DNA from: Palsa-504 sp963739135
Lineage (GTDB): Bacteria; Actinomycetota; Actinomycetes; Streptosporangiales; Streptosporangiaceae
DNA length: 64,000 nucleotides
Direction of reading: 5' to 3'
NCBI GenBank assembly: GCA_963739135.1
Contig: CAVTZG010000019.1
Coordinates: 34,544-98,543 of the forward strand
Shown: positions 7,041 to 15,912 of the stretch, one piece after another
How the letters are laid out: each line of letters starts with the position of its first letter
How positions within the stretch are numbered: the first letter of the stretch is position 1
Made by a program: the position numbers and the translations under genes
Notes under the pieces: generated by a model
Database searches by the model: none
Seen by the model: only the letters and a program-made list of their open reading frames with translations
What the model was told of the DNA's origin: nothing

Positions 7041-9155
7041 GACGGCGATGCTGCCGTCCGGGCCGGCCAGGACCGGGTTGAGGTCGAGCTCGGCTAGTTC
7101 CGGATGGGCGGCCATCAGGTTGCCCACGGCCACGATCATGGCCGCGACGGGTCCCAGGTCGGCCGGCGGACGGCCGCGCAGCCCGTCGAAGGCGGCCGCG
7201 CCGCGCAGGTCGCTGAGCATCTTGCGGGCCTGGGCTTCGTCCAGCGGTGCCACGGCCAGCCGGACGTCCCGGAGCGTCTCGACCAGCACGCCGCCGAACC
7301 CGGCCATGACCACCGGGCCGAATTCCGGGTCCCTGATCCCGCCGATGACCAGCTCCAGGCCCTCGCGCTGCGGCTGGACAAGCACCGCCGCGCCTTCGGC
7401 CAGGGCCAGCAGGCTTTCCGCGGCGCTGCCGACGGCTTGCGGGGTGAGCAGGCCGAGCCGGACCCCGCCCACGTCGCTCTTGTGGGTTAGGGCGGCGTGG
7501 GCGACCTTAGCCACCACGGGGTAGCCGAGCCGGTCAGCGGCCTTGACCGCGGCGGCGGGGCTGTCGCACTGGGCGGTCTCGACGACCGGGATGCCGGCGC
7601 TGACCAGCAGATCCCGGGCGACCTCCGGCGGCAGCAGGCCCGCTGGCAGGTGCGGGGCCGCAGGCTCGGCTGCGGCGGCCGGCTCGGCTGCGGCGGCTGG
7701 CCTGGCTGCGGCGGCTGGCCTGGCTGCGGCGGCTGGCCTGGCTGCGGCGGCTGGTTTGGTTGCGGCGGGTGCGGGCTTAGTGGCCTGCAGGCCGCAGCGG
7801 ACGGCCACGCCGACGGCCCGGGCGGTGCGTTCCGGCCAGGGGAAGCAGGGCACGCCCGCTTCCTGGAGCAGGCTGGCGTGGGCGTCCGCGGACCTGGGTG
7901 CCACCCAGCAGACGTAGACCGGCACCGGCACCTGGTCCTGGCGCAGCCGGGCCACGGCGTCCCGCACGGCCTCGGCCACCTCGGCGGACGCCGAGCGCTG
8001 CAGCAGCACCGGCACCACCACGTCGATCTCGCCGGAGCGGGCCAGCATCTCGATCGTGGCCGGGTACAAGGTGGTGAACAGGCGCCAGGTCGGGGTCATG
8101 TCCACCGGGTTACGCGGGCTGGCGTAGCCGGGCAGCAGGGCCCGCAGCTCGTCCTGCAGCGGCCCGCTCAGCTCGGGCACCTCCAGGCCCTCGTCGGCCA
8201 GCAGGTCGGTCAGCTCGACGCCGGTGCCGCCGGAGTTGGTGATCACGGCCACCCGCCTGCCGTGCGGCAGCGGCTGCCCGGACAGGCCCCGGGCAGCGTC
8301 CAGGGCCTGCAGCCCGGTGCGGACCCGGGCCACCCCGGCCTGGCGCAGCGCGGCGTCGCGGACCGCGTCGTCGGTGGCCAGCGCGGCGGTGTGCGAGACC
8401 GCGGCCCGCTGCCCGGCCCCGGTGCGGCCGTGCACCACGGCAATCACGGGCTTGACCGGCGTGGTCAGGCAGGCCTGCTGGTAGAACCCGCGCGCGTCGG
8501 TGATCGACTCCAGCAGCAGGCAGATCACCCGGGTGGCCGGGTCCTGGCGCAGGTAGCCGAGTAGCTCGGCGTCGGTGATGTCCGCCTTGTTCCCGGCGGC
8601 GAAGACCTTGGCCACCCGCAGTCCCTCGTCCCGGCCGAGCGCGTGCACGGCCATCCCGTATGAGCCGGACTGGGTGACGATGCTGACGCCACCGCCGCCG
8701 CGCGGCGTGCCGGCCGAGATGGACGCGTTCAGCGGCAGGTCGGCGTTCTGCACACCGAAGCAGTTGGGGCCGACCAGCCGGACTCCCCCGGCCCGCGCCG
8801 CGGCCACCGCCTCGGCCTGCAGCCTGGCCCCGGCCGGGCCGGTCTCGGCGAAGCCCGCGCTGAGCACCACGGCCGCGGTGATGCCCTTGGCCGCGGCCGC
8901 GGTGATGATGTCCGGCACGGTGGCGGCCGGGGTGGCGATGACCGCCAGGTCGACCGGTCCGGGGACGGCGCGCAGGTCGGGATAGGCCGGGCGGCCGCCG
9001 ACCGTGGCCGCGGGGCCGACGGGCAGCACGTCTCCGGGGAAGTCGGCCAGGTTGTCCCACAGCAGCCGGCCCACCGAGCCGGCCCGGTCGGACGCGCCGA
9101 CCAGGGCCACCCGGCGCGGGTCGAACACGGCGGCCAGGCCGCCGCCGGTCAGCAT
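7017..9155 (-). CDS. Acyl-CoA synthetase, ADP/NDP-forming, fused alpha-beta
   Basis: 712 aa. Residues 1-130 are a CoA-binding Rossmann domain (VALVGASDRAGSVGRLLW), 140-450 a succinyl-CoA-ligase-like region with the phospho-histidine motif AVSHTAALATDDAV, and the C-terminal ~200 residues an ATP-grasp domain (KVAHAALTHKSDVGGVRLGL). An Ala/Pro/Arg-rich linker made of 18-bp repeats joins the halves. The gene overlaps the CoA-transferase beta gene by 7 bases, so it belongs to that operon. In the epoxide pathway it could activate acetoacetate or another acid with CoA; the substrate is not predictable. Confidence 0.88.
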   Translation of the reverse strand: MLTGGGLAAVFDPRRVALVGASDRAGSVGRLLWDNLADFPGDVLPVGPAATVGGRPAYPDLRAVPGPVDLAVIATPAATVPDIITAAAAKGITAAVVLSAGFAETGPAGARLQAEAVAAARAGGVRLVGPNCFGVQNADLPLNASISAGTPRGGGGVSIVTQSGSYGMAVHALGRDEGLRVAKVFAAGNKADITDAELLGYLRQDPATRVICLLLESITDARGFYQQACLTTPVKPVIAVVHGRTGAGQRAAVSHTAALATDDAVRDAALRQAGVARVRTGLQALDAARGLSGQPLPHGRRVAVITNSGGTGVELTDLLADEGLEVPELSGPLQDELRALLPGYASPRNPVDMTPTWRLFTTLYPATIEMLARSGEIDVVVPVLLQRSASAEVAEAVRDAVARLRQDQVPVPVYVCWVAPRSADAHASLLQEAGVPCFPWPERTARAVGVAVRCGLQATKPAPAATKPAAAARPAAAARPAAAARPAAAAEPAAAAEPAAPHLPAGLLPPEVARDLLVSAGIPVVETAQCDSPAAAVKAADRLGYPVVAKVAHAALTHKSDVGGVRLGLLTPQAVGSAAESLLALAEGAAVLVQPQREGLELVIGGIRDPEFGPVVMAGFGGVLVETLRDVRLAVAPLDEAQARKMLSDLRGAAAFDGLRGRPPADLGPVAAMIVAVGNLMAAHPELAELDLNPVLAGPDGSIAVDWRIRAG
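7663..7770. repeat. 18-bp tandem repeat in the synthetase linker
   Basis: Six units near ggctcggctgcggcggcc. They encode repeated AAAARP/AAAAEP between the two catalytic halves of the synthetase, a tolerant place for repeat growth. Confidence 0.9.
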
Positions 9156-9976
9156 GCGCAGTCCTGGCCTGCCCCGTGCTCGAAGACCCGGGTGAGCTCG
9201 CGGGCCGAGAACTCGGACTTGCGGACCCCGAGCGGGTCCACCGAGCGGACCGCGGCCAGTTCGGCCACCGACGGCGGCCGGACGGCACGCAGGTCGCCGG
9301 CCGCCTCGACGGCGAAGCCGGTGGCGTCGCGGACCTCGGCCAGGCTGACGTCGGGGAACAGCTGGACCAGCCGGGCCCGCGCGCCGGGGAAGTCGAACAC
9401 GCCCAGCTCGGTGACCAGCCACTGCGGCCCGCCGCCGGTGAAGCCGAGCTCGGCCCGGGTGCCCAGCGGAGTCCGGTGACCGATGTCGGTGATGAAGTCG
9501 CACGCCTCCACCAGCGTGTGCCCGGACCGGTGCCGGGTGGTCCACAGGGTCAGCTGGCCGATGGTGGCGGACAGGTTGCAGCCGCCGCCGCCCCCGCCCA
9601 GCTTGACCTTCGGCCGGCCGGGCGGGCCGATTGCGGTGACGTTGGTGTTGCCCGCGGCGTCGATCTGCCCGCCGGACAGGAACATCCGGTCCACGTCGCC
9701 GCGGATCGCGGCGTCGAAGAACTCCTCGAACCGCATGCTGTAGGCGGCGCCCCGGCTGAGGCTGGCGTCGTTGCCGGTGGGCGGGATGAACGGCGGGTCG
9801 GGGTTGATCGCGTACATCGCCCCCTCGACCAGCAGCATGTCCCGGGCGTGGGTACGCCGGGCCACGTGCATGGCGACCTGGGCACACGGGCTGCCGAACC
9901 CGTGGAACACGGTCTCAGCGGGCCGGATGGTCCGGGCCAGCGCGACCACGAACCACTCGTCGATGGTCCAGCTCAT
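9149..9976 (-). CDS. CoA-transferase subunit B (glutaconate/3-oxoacid type)
   Basis: 275 aa. Glycine-rich GGGGGGCNLSATI, FLSGGQIDAAGNTNVTAIG and the TELGVFDFPG segment are typical of the beta subunit of class I CoA-transferases of the glutaconate type. Its start ATG (9976) overlaps the stop of subunit A (ATGA), so the pair is translationally coupled. Expected to exchange CoA between two carboxylic acids with subunit A; acetoacetate from the xecC reaction is an attractive substrate, by inference from context. The catalytic Glu cannot be pinned down confidently by eye. Confidence 0.85.
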   Translation of the reverse strand: MSWTIDEWFVVALARTIRPAETVFHGFGSPCAQVAMHVARRTHARDMLLVEGAMYAINPDPPFIPPTGNDASLSRGAAYSMRFEEFFDAAIRGDVDRMFLSGGQIDAAGNTNVTAIGPPGRPKVKLGGGGGGCNLSATIGQLTLWTTRHRSGHTLVEACDFITDIGHRTPLGTRAELGFTGGGPQWLVTELGVFDFPGARARLVQLFPDVSLAEVRDATGFAVEAAGDLRAVRPPSVAELAAVRSVDPLGVRKSEFSARELTRVFEHGAGQDCAC

Positions 9977-10887
9977 GAGAACAGCTCCCGCCAGGCGGTG
10001 GTGGAGTCCGACCAGCCGGCCAGGGCGGCCAGCCGCTCAGGGCCGATGGCCGCCTGGTAGCTCTCCTCGCCGCCGTAGACGTAGGTGGCCAGGTACTTGT
10101 CCAGGTCGTCCGGGCCGCCCTGCGCCGCCGACACGTATTCGCGCAGGTGCACCCGGTCGTAGGCATACCTGGGGTAACAGGAGGCCGGATGCGCCCCGTA
10201 CGGGGCCAGGACCGTGGCGGCCACCAGGTGCCCCGGGATGGTGACGCCGGCCGCCGCCACCTCCTCGGTGGAGACCAGCTCGTCCACGGTGGCGATGACC
10301 ATCCGCGACGCCGAGGCGAACCGCTCGTCGAGCACGTAGGGCTGCTCCAGGTGCAAGTTACCGTAGCGGTCGCCGGACGGCGCGTGCAGCAGCGCGACGT
10401 CCGGGCGCAGCGCAGGCGCCGCGATCAGCGTCTCCCCGGTGAACGGGCAGGTGATCGTGGCGTACTCGGGGTGCAGGGTGGCGATGTCCGAACCGCGCAC
10501 GCCGCGCACGGGCAGGAACGGCAGGCCCATCTCGGCCGCGCGCAGCTGGGCCAGCATGGTGGCGCAGCAGCTCTCCGCCACCTCGATCGAGCCGGTCTCG
10601 GCGGCCCGGCGGTAGGCCGGGGCCAGGCCGAGGTCCTGCTCGAACCCGACGTAGCTTTCCTCGCAGCGGCGGACCGCGCCCGCCGCCACCAGCAGGTCCA
10701 CGTCGATGCTGTGCGCCGACCCGACCAGGTGCAGGCCGCGGCGGCCCTGCCGGATCAGCTCGCGGACCAGCGCCATCGGCAGCCGCGCGGACAGGCCGCC
10801 GCCGAGCGCGACGATCGCGCCGTCGGGGACCAGGGCTGCCGCATCGGCCAGGCTGGCTCGCTTGTCGCGCAGGGGGTGCAGGCTCAT
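9973..10887 (-). CDS. CoA-transferase subunit A (glutaconate/3-oxoacid type)
   Basis: 304 aa. The N-terminus has LVPDGAIVALGGGLSARLPM, the CoA-transferase G-rich loop, followed by family-typical segments (SAHSIDVDLLVAAGAV, SGDRYGNLHL). Start ATG at 10887 is set by GGAGG seven bases upstream; longer readings would run through the conserved upstream element. First gene of a three-gene operon with subunit B and the acyl-CoA synthetase, divergent from the aldehyde dehydrogenase gene. Together they would make or exchange acyl-CoA thioesters from pathway products. Confidence 0.85.
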   Translation of the reverse strand: MSLHPLRDKRASLADAAALVPDGAIVALGGGLSARLPMALVRELIRQGRRGLHLVGSAHSIDVDLLVAAGAVRRCEESYVGFEQDLGLAPAYRRAAETGSIEVAESCCATMLAQLRAAEMGLPFLPVRGVRGSDIATLHPEYATITCPFTGETLIAAPALRPDVALLHAPSGDRYGNLHLEQPYVLDERFASASRMVIATVDELVSTEEVAAAGVTIPGHLVAATVLAPYGAHPASCYPRYAYDRVHLREYVSAAQGGPDDLDKYLATYVYGGEESYQAAIGPERLAALAGWSDSTTAWRELFS

Positions 10888-10932
10888 GATGATCCTCCGG
10901 GATCGAGCATCGGTCAGCGCCCCGGTAGCGGT

Positions 10933-10982
10933 CAGGTCTTGCCGGGACAAAGAACCGGGCCAGGCTCGACCCGCCAGATCAG
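10933..10982. promoter_or_regulatory. 50-nt element, copy 1 (CoA-transferase/aldehyde dehydrogenase intergenic)
   Basis: Aligns without gaps to 21113-21162 upstream of xecC, about 38 of 50 positions identical. The best-conserved blocks are cggtctt-like ends inside ccgggacaaagaaccggg and a terminal cagatcag. Located 46 bases upstream of the CoA-transferase start and 36 upstream of the divergent dehydrogenase, it suits a shared regulator-binding site. Confidence 0.6.
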
Positions 10983-11017
10983 TGGATTCGGCCCGCGGGA
11001 GAGTCACGCTGGCTGGC

Positions 11018-12418
11018 ATGAGCCAGACCGTTCAGGACGAAGTCGCCGCAGTGGTGCAGCGGGCCCGCGAAGCAGCCCGGGCCATCGAGCATTACACCCA
11101 GGAACAGGTGGACGAGCTGGTCACGGCCATGGCCTGGGCGGTGGTGCGGAAGGACCACGCCGAGGAGCTGGCCCGGCTGGCGGTCGACGAGGGCGGGTTC
11201 GGCAACTATGCGGACAAGGTGGCCAAGATCCACAAGCGGGTGACCGGCGTGCTGGCCGACATGACCGGCTTGCGCACGGTGGGCGTGGTCGAGGAGCTGC
11301 CCGAGGCCGGGCTGGTGAAGATAGCCAAGCCGGTCGGGGTGGTGGCCGCGCTGATCCCGGTCACCGGCCCGGACGCGACGCCGCCGGTCAAGGCGCTGTT
11401 CGCGGTCAAGGGCCGGAACGCGATCATCTGCGCCCCGCACCCGCGGACGGCCCGCACTACCGAGGCGGTGGTGGCGTACATGCGGGAGGCGTGCGAGCAG
11501 GTCGGCGTCCCGGCGGACCTGGTGCAGTCCATGCCCGAGCCGTCACTGGCGAAATCCCAGGAGCTGATGCGGCAGGCCGACGTGGTGGTGGCCACGGGAG
11601 GCGCGGGCATGGTGAACGCGGCCTACAGCTCGGGCACCCCGGCCTACGGGGTGGGAGTGGGCAACTCGGTGCACGTAGTCGACGAGACCGCCGACATGGC
11701 CGACGCGGCCTCGGCCATCCTGGCCGCCAAGACGTTCGACTACGCCACCAGCTGCCTGGCCGACAACGCGCTGATCGTGCACGCCGACGTGTACGACGAG
11801 CTGATGCGACGGCTGACCGAGGCCGGCGCGCACCTGTGCGACGAGCGGGAGAAGGAGGCGCTGCGCACGGTGATGTGGCCGGACGGCAGCCCGGTCCCGG
11901 CCATGGCCGTGGTGGCCAAACCGGCCGCGCGGATCGCCGAGCTGGCCGGGTTCGGCGTGCCGGACAGCTGCCCGATGCTGCTGGTCGAGGAGACCGGCGC
12001 GGGCCCGGACCATCCGTTCTCCGGCGAGAAGCTGAACGTGGTGCTGGCCATCTACAAGTACGACGGCGGCATCGGCGCCGCGGCCGACCTGGTGAACGCG
12101 ATCACGTCCTACCAGGGCCTCGGGCACACCTGCGGCATCCACACCAGCTCCGACGCGCACGTCGAGCAGCTGGCCCTGGCCACCAAGACAGCGCGGGTGC
12201 TGGTGAACCAGAACCTCAACGAGGGGGCGGGCAGCCCGCGTAACGGCCTGCCGTTCACGCTGAGCCTGAGCTGCGGCACCTGGGGCGGCAACATCACCAC
12301 CGAGAACGTCAACGCCCGCCACTTCCTGAACCTGACCTGGGTGTCCCGGCCGATCGAGCCGAAGGCGATCAGCGAGGACACCCTGTTCGCCGCGCACTGG
12401 CAGGCGCACGGCCGCTAG
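11018..12418 (+). CDS. Acylating aldehyde dehydrogenase, sulfoacetaldehyde dehydrogenase (SauS)-like
   Basis: 466 aa of the CoA-acylating aldehyde dehydrogenase family. The predicted catalytic cysteine is C246 in TFDYATSCLADN, and the N-terminus (VDELVTAMAW...LARLAVDEGGFGN) matches SauS and succinate-semialdehyde dehydrogenases. SauS oxidises sulfoacetaldehyde to sulfoacetyl-CoA; succinate semialdehyde or another aldehyde is an alternative. ATG at 11018 chosen because the homologous sequence begins there; the Shine-Dalgarno is weak. Transcribed away from the CoA-transferase operon across the shared element. Beside CoM genes, handling of a C2 sulfonate aldehyde is plausible but unproven. Confidence 0.8.
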   Translation: MSQTVQDEVAAVVQRAREAARAIEHYTQEQVDELVTAMAWAVVRKDHAEELARLAVDEGGFGNYADKVAKIHKRVTGVLADMTGLRTVGVVEELPEAGLVKIAKPVGVVAALIPVTGPDATPPVKALFAVKGRNAIICAPHPRTARTTEAVVAYMREACEQVGVPADLVQSMPEPSLAKSQELMRQADVVVATGGAGMVNAAYSSGTPAYGVGVGNSVHVVDETADMADAASAILAAKTFDYATSCLADNALIVHADVYDELMRRLTEAGAHLCDEREKEALRTVMWPDGSPVPAMAVVAKPAARIAELAGFGVPDSCPMLLVEETGAGPDHPFSGEKLNVVLAIYKYDGGIGAAADLVNAITSYQGLGHTCGIHTSSDAHVEQLALATKTARVLVNQNLNEGAGSPRNGLPFTLSLSCGTWGGNITTENVNARHFLNLTWVSRPIEPKAISEDTLFAAHWQAHGR

Positions 12419-12436
12419 GGTCGCCCCTGGCCAGCG

Positions 12437-12610
12437 ATGACCACCGAGATCGCCCGGTTCATGAAGCAGCTCGAACATGTGTGGGACGCGCACGTCGAGG
12501 CGCTGGTCAGGCGGGACCTGGCCGCGGCGCTGGCGGGCCTCACGGCCGAGCCTTCGGTCCGGCACCTGCCGGCGGAAACCGGTGCGTCCGGACGGGAGGC
12601 GCCACACTAA
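12437..12610 (+). pseudogene. 57-aa N-terminal fragment of a possible SnoaL/NTF2-like protein
   Basis: Starts 18 bases after the dehydrogenase stop with ATG. The translation (LEHVWDAHVEALVRRDL..., TAEPSVRHLPAETGASGRE) resembles the first third of small SnoaL/NTF2-fold proteins, then ends at TAA just where the family normally continues with GREALxxFY. Probably a truncated relic; family call is tentative. Confidence 0.45.
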
Positions 12611-12680
12611 ATCCTTCGCGATCATGAAGGCGCCGGGTGGGCGGGGCGCGGCGGGTGGGTCGGGGCGTTGGGCGGGTGGG

Positions 12681-13307
12681 TCAGGGTTGCTGGCTGGCGA
12701 GGAACTCGTCGGGTTCGAGGTAGTAGGGGTTGTCGATGACCATGCCGCCGAGCAGGGCCTTGGGGTGGGTCTTCAGCACGTTCATGATCAGGTCGCCGGA
12801 GCAGCGGGTCAGGTCGTACAGGCACAGGTTGACCTGCGGGAAGTTGGCCATGATGCGGTTGAGCTCGTTCTCGTAGCCGATCAGGTCGGCCACGGCCCGC
12901 TCGCTGCGGTGGGCCCAGCTCATGTCGCCGATGTTCCTGGCGAACCCGGGGCCCAGGGGGCCCTGGCGGGCCTTGGCTTCCCAGAAGCTGAGCATGCGCT
13001 CGGGCAGGAAGCCGCCGCCCGCCAGGTAGGTGCCGGCCGCGTCCAGCACCTCGAGCTGGCTGACCGAGACGAACGCGTCGACCTCGATCTGCTCGGACAT
13101 GCTGGCCAGCACGTCGTCCGGGGTGCAGCTGTCCACCACGCAGGTGCACTTGTCGCCGGCCTTGAGCCCCTCGACCAGGAACGGGATCAGGATGTCGTCC
13201 CGCTCGGACGGCTTGCGGTAGAAGCCGCAGATGTGGTCGCCGACGCCCAGGTTCAGCCCGTGCGGGCCAGGACGCGGCTCGCGTCCCAGCCCGCTGGGCG
13301 TGGTCAG
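12681..13307 (-). CDS. MEDS (DcmR-type) sensory-domain protein with probable CTG start
   Basis: 208 aa. The stretch from GLNLGVGDHICGFYRKPSE to the C-terminal NPYYLEPDEFL aligns throughout with the second MEDS protein at 22937-23545. MEDS domains are linked to sensing in methanogens and methylotrophs. No ATG/GTG/TTG exists at the expected N-terminus in this frame; a CTG at 13307 gives a CTGA overlap with the upstream stop, has GGAG six bases before it and aligns with the start of the paralogue. A later GTG at 13139 would lose about 56 conserved residues. Likely senses a pathway compound or partners a regulator; no DNA-binding domain of its own is visible. Confidence 0.8.
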   Translation of the reverse strand: MTTPSGLGREPRPGPHGLNLGVGDHICGFYRKPSERDDILIPFLVEGLKAGDKCTCVVDSCTPDDVLASMSEQIEVDAFVSVSQLEVLDAAGTYLAGGGFLPERMLSFWEAKARQGPLGPGFARNIGDMSWAHRSERAVADLIGYENELNRIMANFPQVNLCLYDLTRCSGDLIMNVLKTHPKALLGGMVIDNPYYLEPDEFLASQQP

Positions 13308-14344
13308 AGCGAACTCCGCACATTGTCGGCGGCCTGGCCCATGTTGCGCAGCTTGGCGTAGGCGGCGGTCCGGCTGAAGTAGCCCAGGCCGCAGTCGGGC
13401 GCGACCAGCAGCCGGTCGGCCGGCATCACCTCGAGCCCGCGGCGGATCCTGGCCTCGATCTGCTCGACGGTCTCGACCTGCAGGTTCTTGGCGTCCACCA
13501 CACCGACGCCGAGCACCTTGTCGGTGGGGAAGTCACGGAACACGTCCAGCTCATCGAAGCCCTTGTTGGTGAACTCCAGGTGGATCACGTCGGCGGGCGA
13601 TTCCTTGAACAGCGGCATCATCGCGGCGGCGTGGTTGTCGAAGATGTCGCGCTGGCCGTCCACGCTGCCGTAGCAGACGTGCCAGAACTTGATCGCGTCG
13701 ACGCCCTCGAACATGATGTTCTGCATCTCGATCTGCCACATGTCGGTGGTGTAGGGCGGCAGCACGTCGATCAGCTGGACCGCCTCCAGGCCCATGCTGA
13801 CCAGGTACCTCAGCTCCTGGTTCATGGCGATGGCCAGGTCCCGGGCCACCGCAACCTGGTCGCCGTAGTGCTCGTCCTTGACGATGATGCTCTGCTGGGC
13901 CGGGCCCAGGAAGGCCACCTTGAACGGCTTGGTGGTGGCGTTCTGCATGGTCATGACCACGCTCTCGAAGATCGGCCGTTCCCAGCTGATCTTGCCCTTG
14001 ACCACGGCCTGGTAGAACGGCCGGTACTTGGCACCCTCGCCGGGCGGCCCGTAGGGCGCGAACCCGCCCAGGTTCTCCGGGATGAAGTGGAAGATCGGCT
14101 CGAGCTGGAAGCCGGGCGCCTCCCACTCGTAGTACTGCGCGCCGTCGCACAGGACATGCAGGCCCGCCAGCTCCTGCTCGCGGGCGCAGATCTTGCAGGC
14201 ATCCTCGTAGGCCACCCGCAGGTTTTGGCTGCGGTAGACCGGCTCGCTCAGCGAGCCGAGGACGCGTCCCTGCAGCCAGTGCGGCCGGGGAAAGGCCGAC
14301 ACCGCCGATACGGGAAGCAGGACTTCTTCGCCACGAATCTCCAT
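13304..14344 (-). CDS. Second MetE-like / epoxyalkane:CoM-transferase-like zinc enzyme
   Basis: 346 aa, colinear with xecA: EEVLLPVSAVSAFPRPHWLQ corresponds to its N-terminus, zinc ligands H222 and C224 (FWHVCYGS) and C318 (APDCGLGYFS) are retained. Divergence from xecA is large, so it may use another thiol acceptor or epoxide, or be a demethylase/methyltransferase of the same superfamily. ATG at 14344 chosen because AGGGGTG lies seven bases upstream and it aligns with xecA. Coupled to the MEDS gene by the CTGA overlap. Confidence 0.78.
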   Translation of the reverse strand: MEIRGEEVLLPVSAVSAFPRPHWLQGRVLGSLSEPVYRSQNLRVAYEDACKICAREQELAGLHVLCDGAQYYEWEAPGFQLEPIFHFIPENLGGFAPYGPPGEGAKYRPFYQAVVKGKISWERPIFESVVMTMQNATTKPFKVAFLGPAQQSIIVKDEHYGDQVAVARDLAIAMNQELRYLVSMGLEAVQLIDVLPPYTTDMWQIEMQNIMFEGVDAIKFWHVCYGSVDGQRDIFDNHAAAMMPLFKESPADVIHLEFTNKGFDELDVFRDFPTDKVLGVGVVDAKNLQVETVEQIEARIRRGLEVMPADRLLVAPDCGLGYFSRTAAYAKLRNMGQAADNVRSSL

Positions 14345-14449
14345 CGATGTCACCCCTGTCTGCTGACTACGCCGTCACGGCTCACCCTCTGATCGGGACG
14401 CGTCCACGACTATGACCCGGGCGGACGAACCGGCTGCCTGGACTGGGCC

Positions 14450-14932
14450 TTACAGGCCACCTTTCAGGGTGGCGCGGGCGGCCGCCACGACCCGTTCGGC
14501 CGAGCCATCCACCTCCGCCTCAAGCGAGGCGGCCACCGGGAGCGGGACGTTGCCGCCGCTGACCCGGGCCGGCGCGGCGGTCAGGTCGCCGAACGCTTCC
14601 TCGGCAGCGAGGGCCGCGATGGCCGCGCCCCAGCCGAGCTGGCCCGGGTTCTCCTCCACCACGACCAGCCGCCCGGTGCGGCGGACCGAGGCGAGCACCG
14701 CGGCGGCATCCTGCGGCACCAGGCTGCGCAGGTCCAGCACGTCGGCGGAGATGCCCTGCCCGGCCAGCTCATCGGCCGCAGCCAGGCACGTCCCGACCGT
14801 GATGGACAGCCCGACCAGGGTGACGTCGCCGCCCGCCCGGACCGTGCGGGCCTGGCCCAGCGGCAGCACGTGCTCGCCGTCCGGCACCTGCTCGCGGCGC
14901 CCGTACCGTCCAGGCGCCGGACGGCTCGGGCA
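14450..14932 (-). pseudogene. Remnant of 2-oxoacid dehydrogenase E1-beta (C-terminal domain only)
   Basis: The frame ending at 14450 reads GRYGRREQVPDGEHVLPLGQ, then VTLVGLSITVGTCLAAADEL and VVVEENPGQLGWGAAI: the C-terminal transketolase domain of E1-beta. The N-terminal pyrimidine-binding domain (about 190 residues) is absent. The remnant begins in a different frame inside the end of the E1-alpha gene. A GTG at 14887 could start it, but a lone C-terminal domain is unlikely to be active. Confidence 0.8.
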
Positions 14933-15845
14933 CCGGCCGGGCCATGACCTCCTCGGCCAGTGCGGCCACCTCGGCCCGGGTCCGCGCGTCGATCTCGTCT
15001 AGCGCCCCGGCGTTGGCCCCGGCCCCGGTCAGTGTGGACCAGGCACGCAGCAGCGGGTCCTGCGCGCGCCACCTGGCCACCTCCTCGGCGGGCCGGTAGG
15101 CGGCGGCGTCGGCGGCCGAGTGGCCCTTGAGCCGGTAGGTCTGGGCCTCGATCAGGCTCGGGCCCTGGCCGTCGCGGGCCGCGGCGACCGCGGCGCCGAC
15201 CATCTTGCGCACGGCGGCCACGTCGTTCCCGTCGGCCACCAGCCGGTCCAGGCCGTAGGCAATGGCCCGGTCGGCGGCGGGCAGCGGGACCGGGATGACC
15301 TCCGCGATTGGCGTGTACTCCATGTACCAGTTGTTCTCGCAGACGAACACCACTGGCAGCCGCCACACCGCGGCCAGGTTGACGGCCTCGTGGAAGGCGC
15401 CGATATTGGTCGTTCCGTCCCCGAAAAAACACACCGTGACCTGGCCCGTTCGCCGGATCTTGGCCGCCCAGGCCAGCCCGCAGGCTATGGGCAGGTGCGC
15501 CCCGACGATCGCGTAGGAGCCGTAGTAGCCGTGCTCGATGCTGGTGATGTGCATCGAGCCGCCCTTGCCCTGGCAGATCCCGCCGGCCCGGCCGAGCAGC
15601 TCGGCCAGTACCGCGTCGGGCGGCGCCCCCCGGGCCAGCGCGTGGGCGTGGCCGCGGTAGGTGCCGAGCGAGCAGTCGCCCGGGCCGAGCACGGACGCGG
15701 CGCCGACCGCGATCGCCTCCTGGCCCAGCCCCAGGTGCGCGGGGCCATGGATGTGCCCCTGCCGATACAGCATGTCGACGCGTTCCTCGAAGTGGCGCAG
15801 GAAGCACATCTGCTCGTAGAGCCCGAGCCCGTCCGGGACGTCCAT
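14769..15845 (-). CDS. TPP-dependent 2-oxoacid/acetoin dehydrogenase E1-alpha, C-terminus replaced by junk
   Basis: 358 aa as read. Residues 1-300 are a good E1-alpha: GHIHGPAHLGLGQEA, KGGSMHI, and the TPP motif GDGTTNIGAFHEAVN...ENN. After about residue 303 (EEVMARPVPEP) homology stops and the frame runs antisense-like through E1-beta coding sequence in the wrong frame. This looks like a deletion of the alpha end plus the beta N-terminal half. No E2 or E3 component is nearby. The cluster may have used it for acetoin- or pyruvate-type oxidation, but activity is doubtful. Confidence 0.75.
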   Translation of the reverse strand: MDVPDGLGLYEQMCFLRHFEERVDMLYRQGHIHGPAHLGLGQEAIAVGAASVLGPGDCSLGTYRGHAHALARGAPPDAVLAELLGRAGGICQGKGGSMHITSIEHGYYGSYAIVGAHLPIACGLAWAAKIRRTGQVTVCFFGDGTTNIGAFHEAVNLAAVWRLPVVFVCENNWYMEYTPIAEVIPVPLPAADRAIAYGLDRLVADGNDVAAVRKMVGAAVAAARDGQGPSLIEAQTYRLKGHSAADAAAYRPAEEVARWRAQDPLLRAWSTLTGAGANAGALDEIDARTRAEVAALAEEVMARPVPEPSGAWTVRAPRAGAGRRARAAAGPGPHGPGGRRRHPGRAVHHGRDVPGCGR

Positions 15846-15912
15846 GGCGGTGACGGTATGACGGCGGCGCGGAGGCGGCCTCGTCCTGGCGGGGCCAACC
15901 CAGCCCGGCCCG

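Noticed and set aside
12622..13323. Minus-strand frame with ATG over the MEDS region
   Set aside because: Wrong frame; arginine/proline-rich with no homology, whereas the adjacent frame gives a complete MEDS domain.
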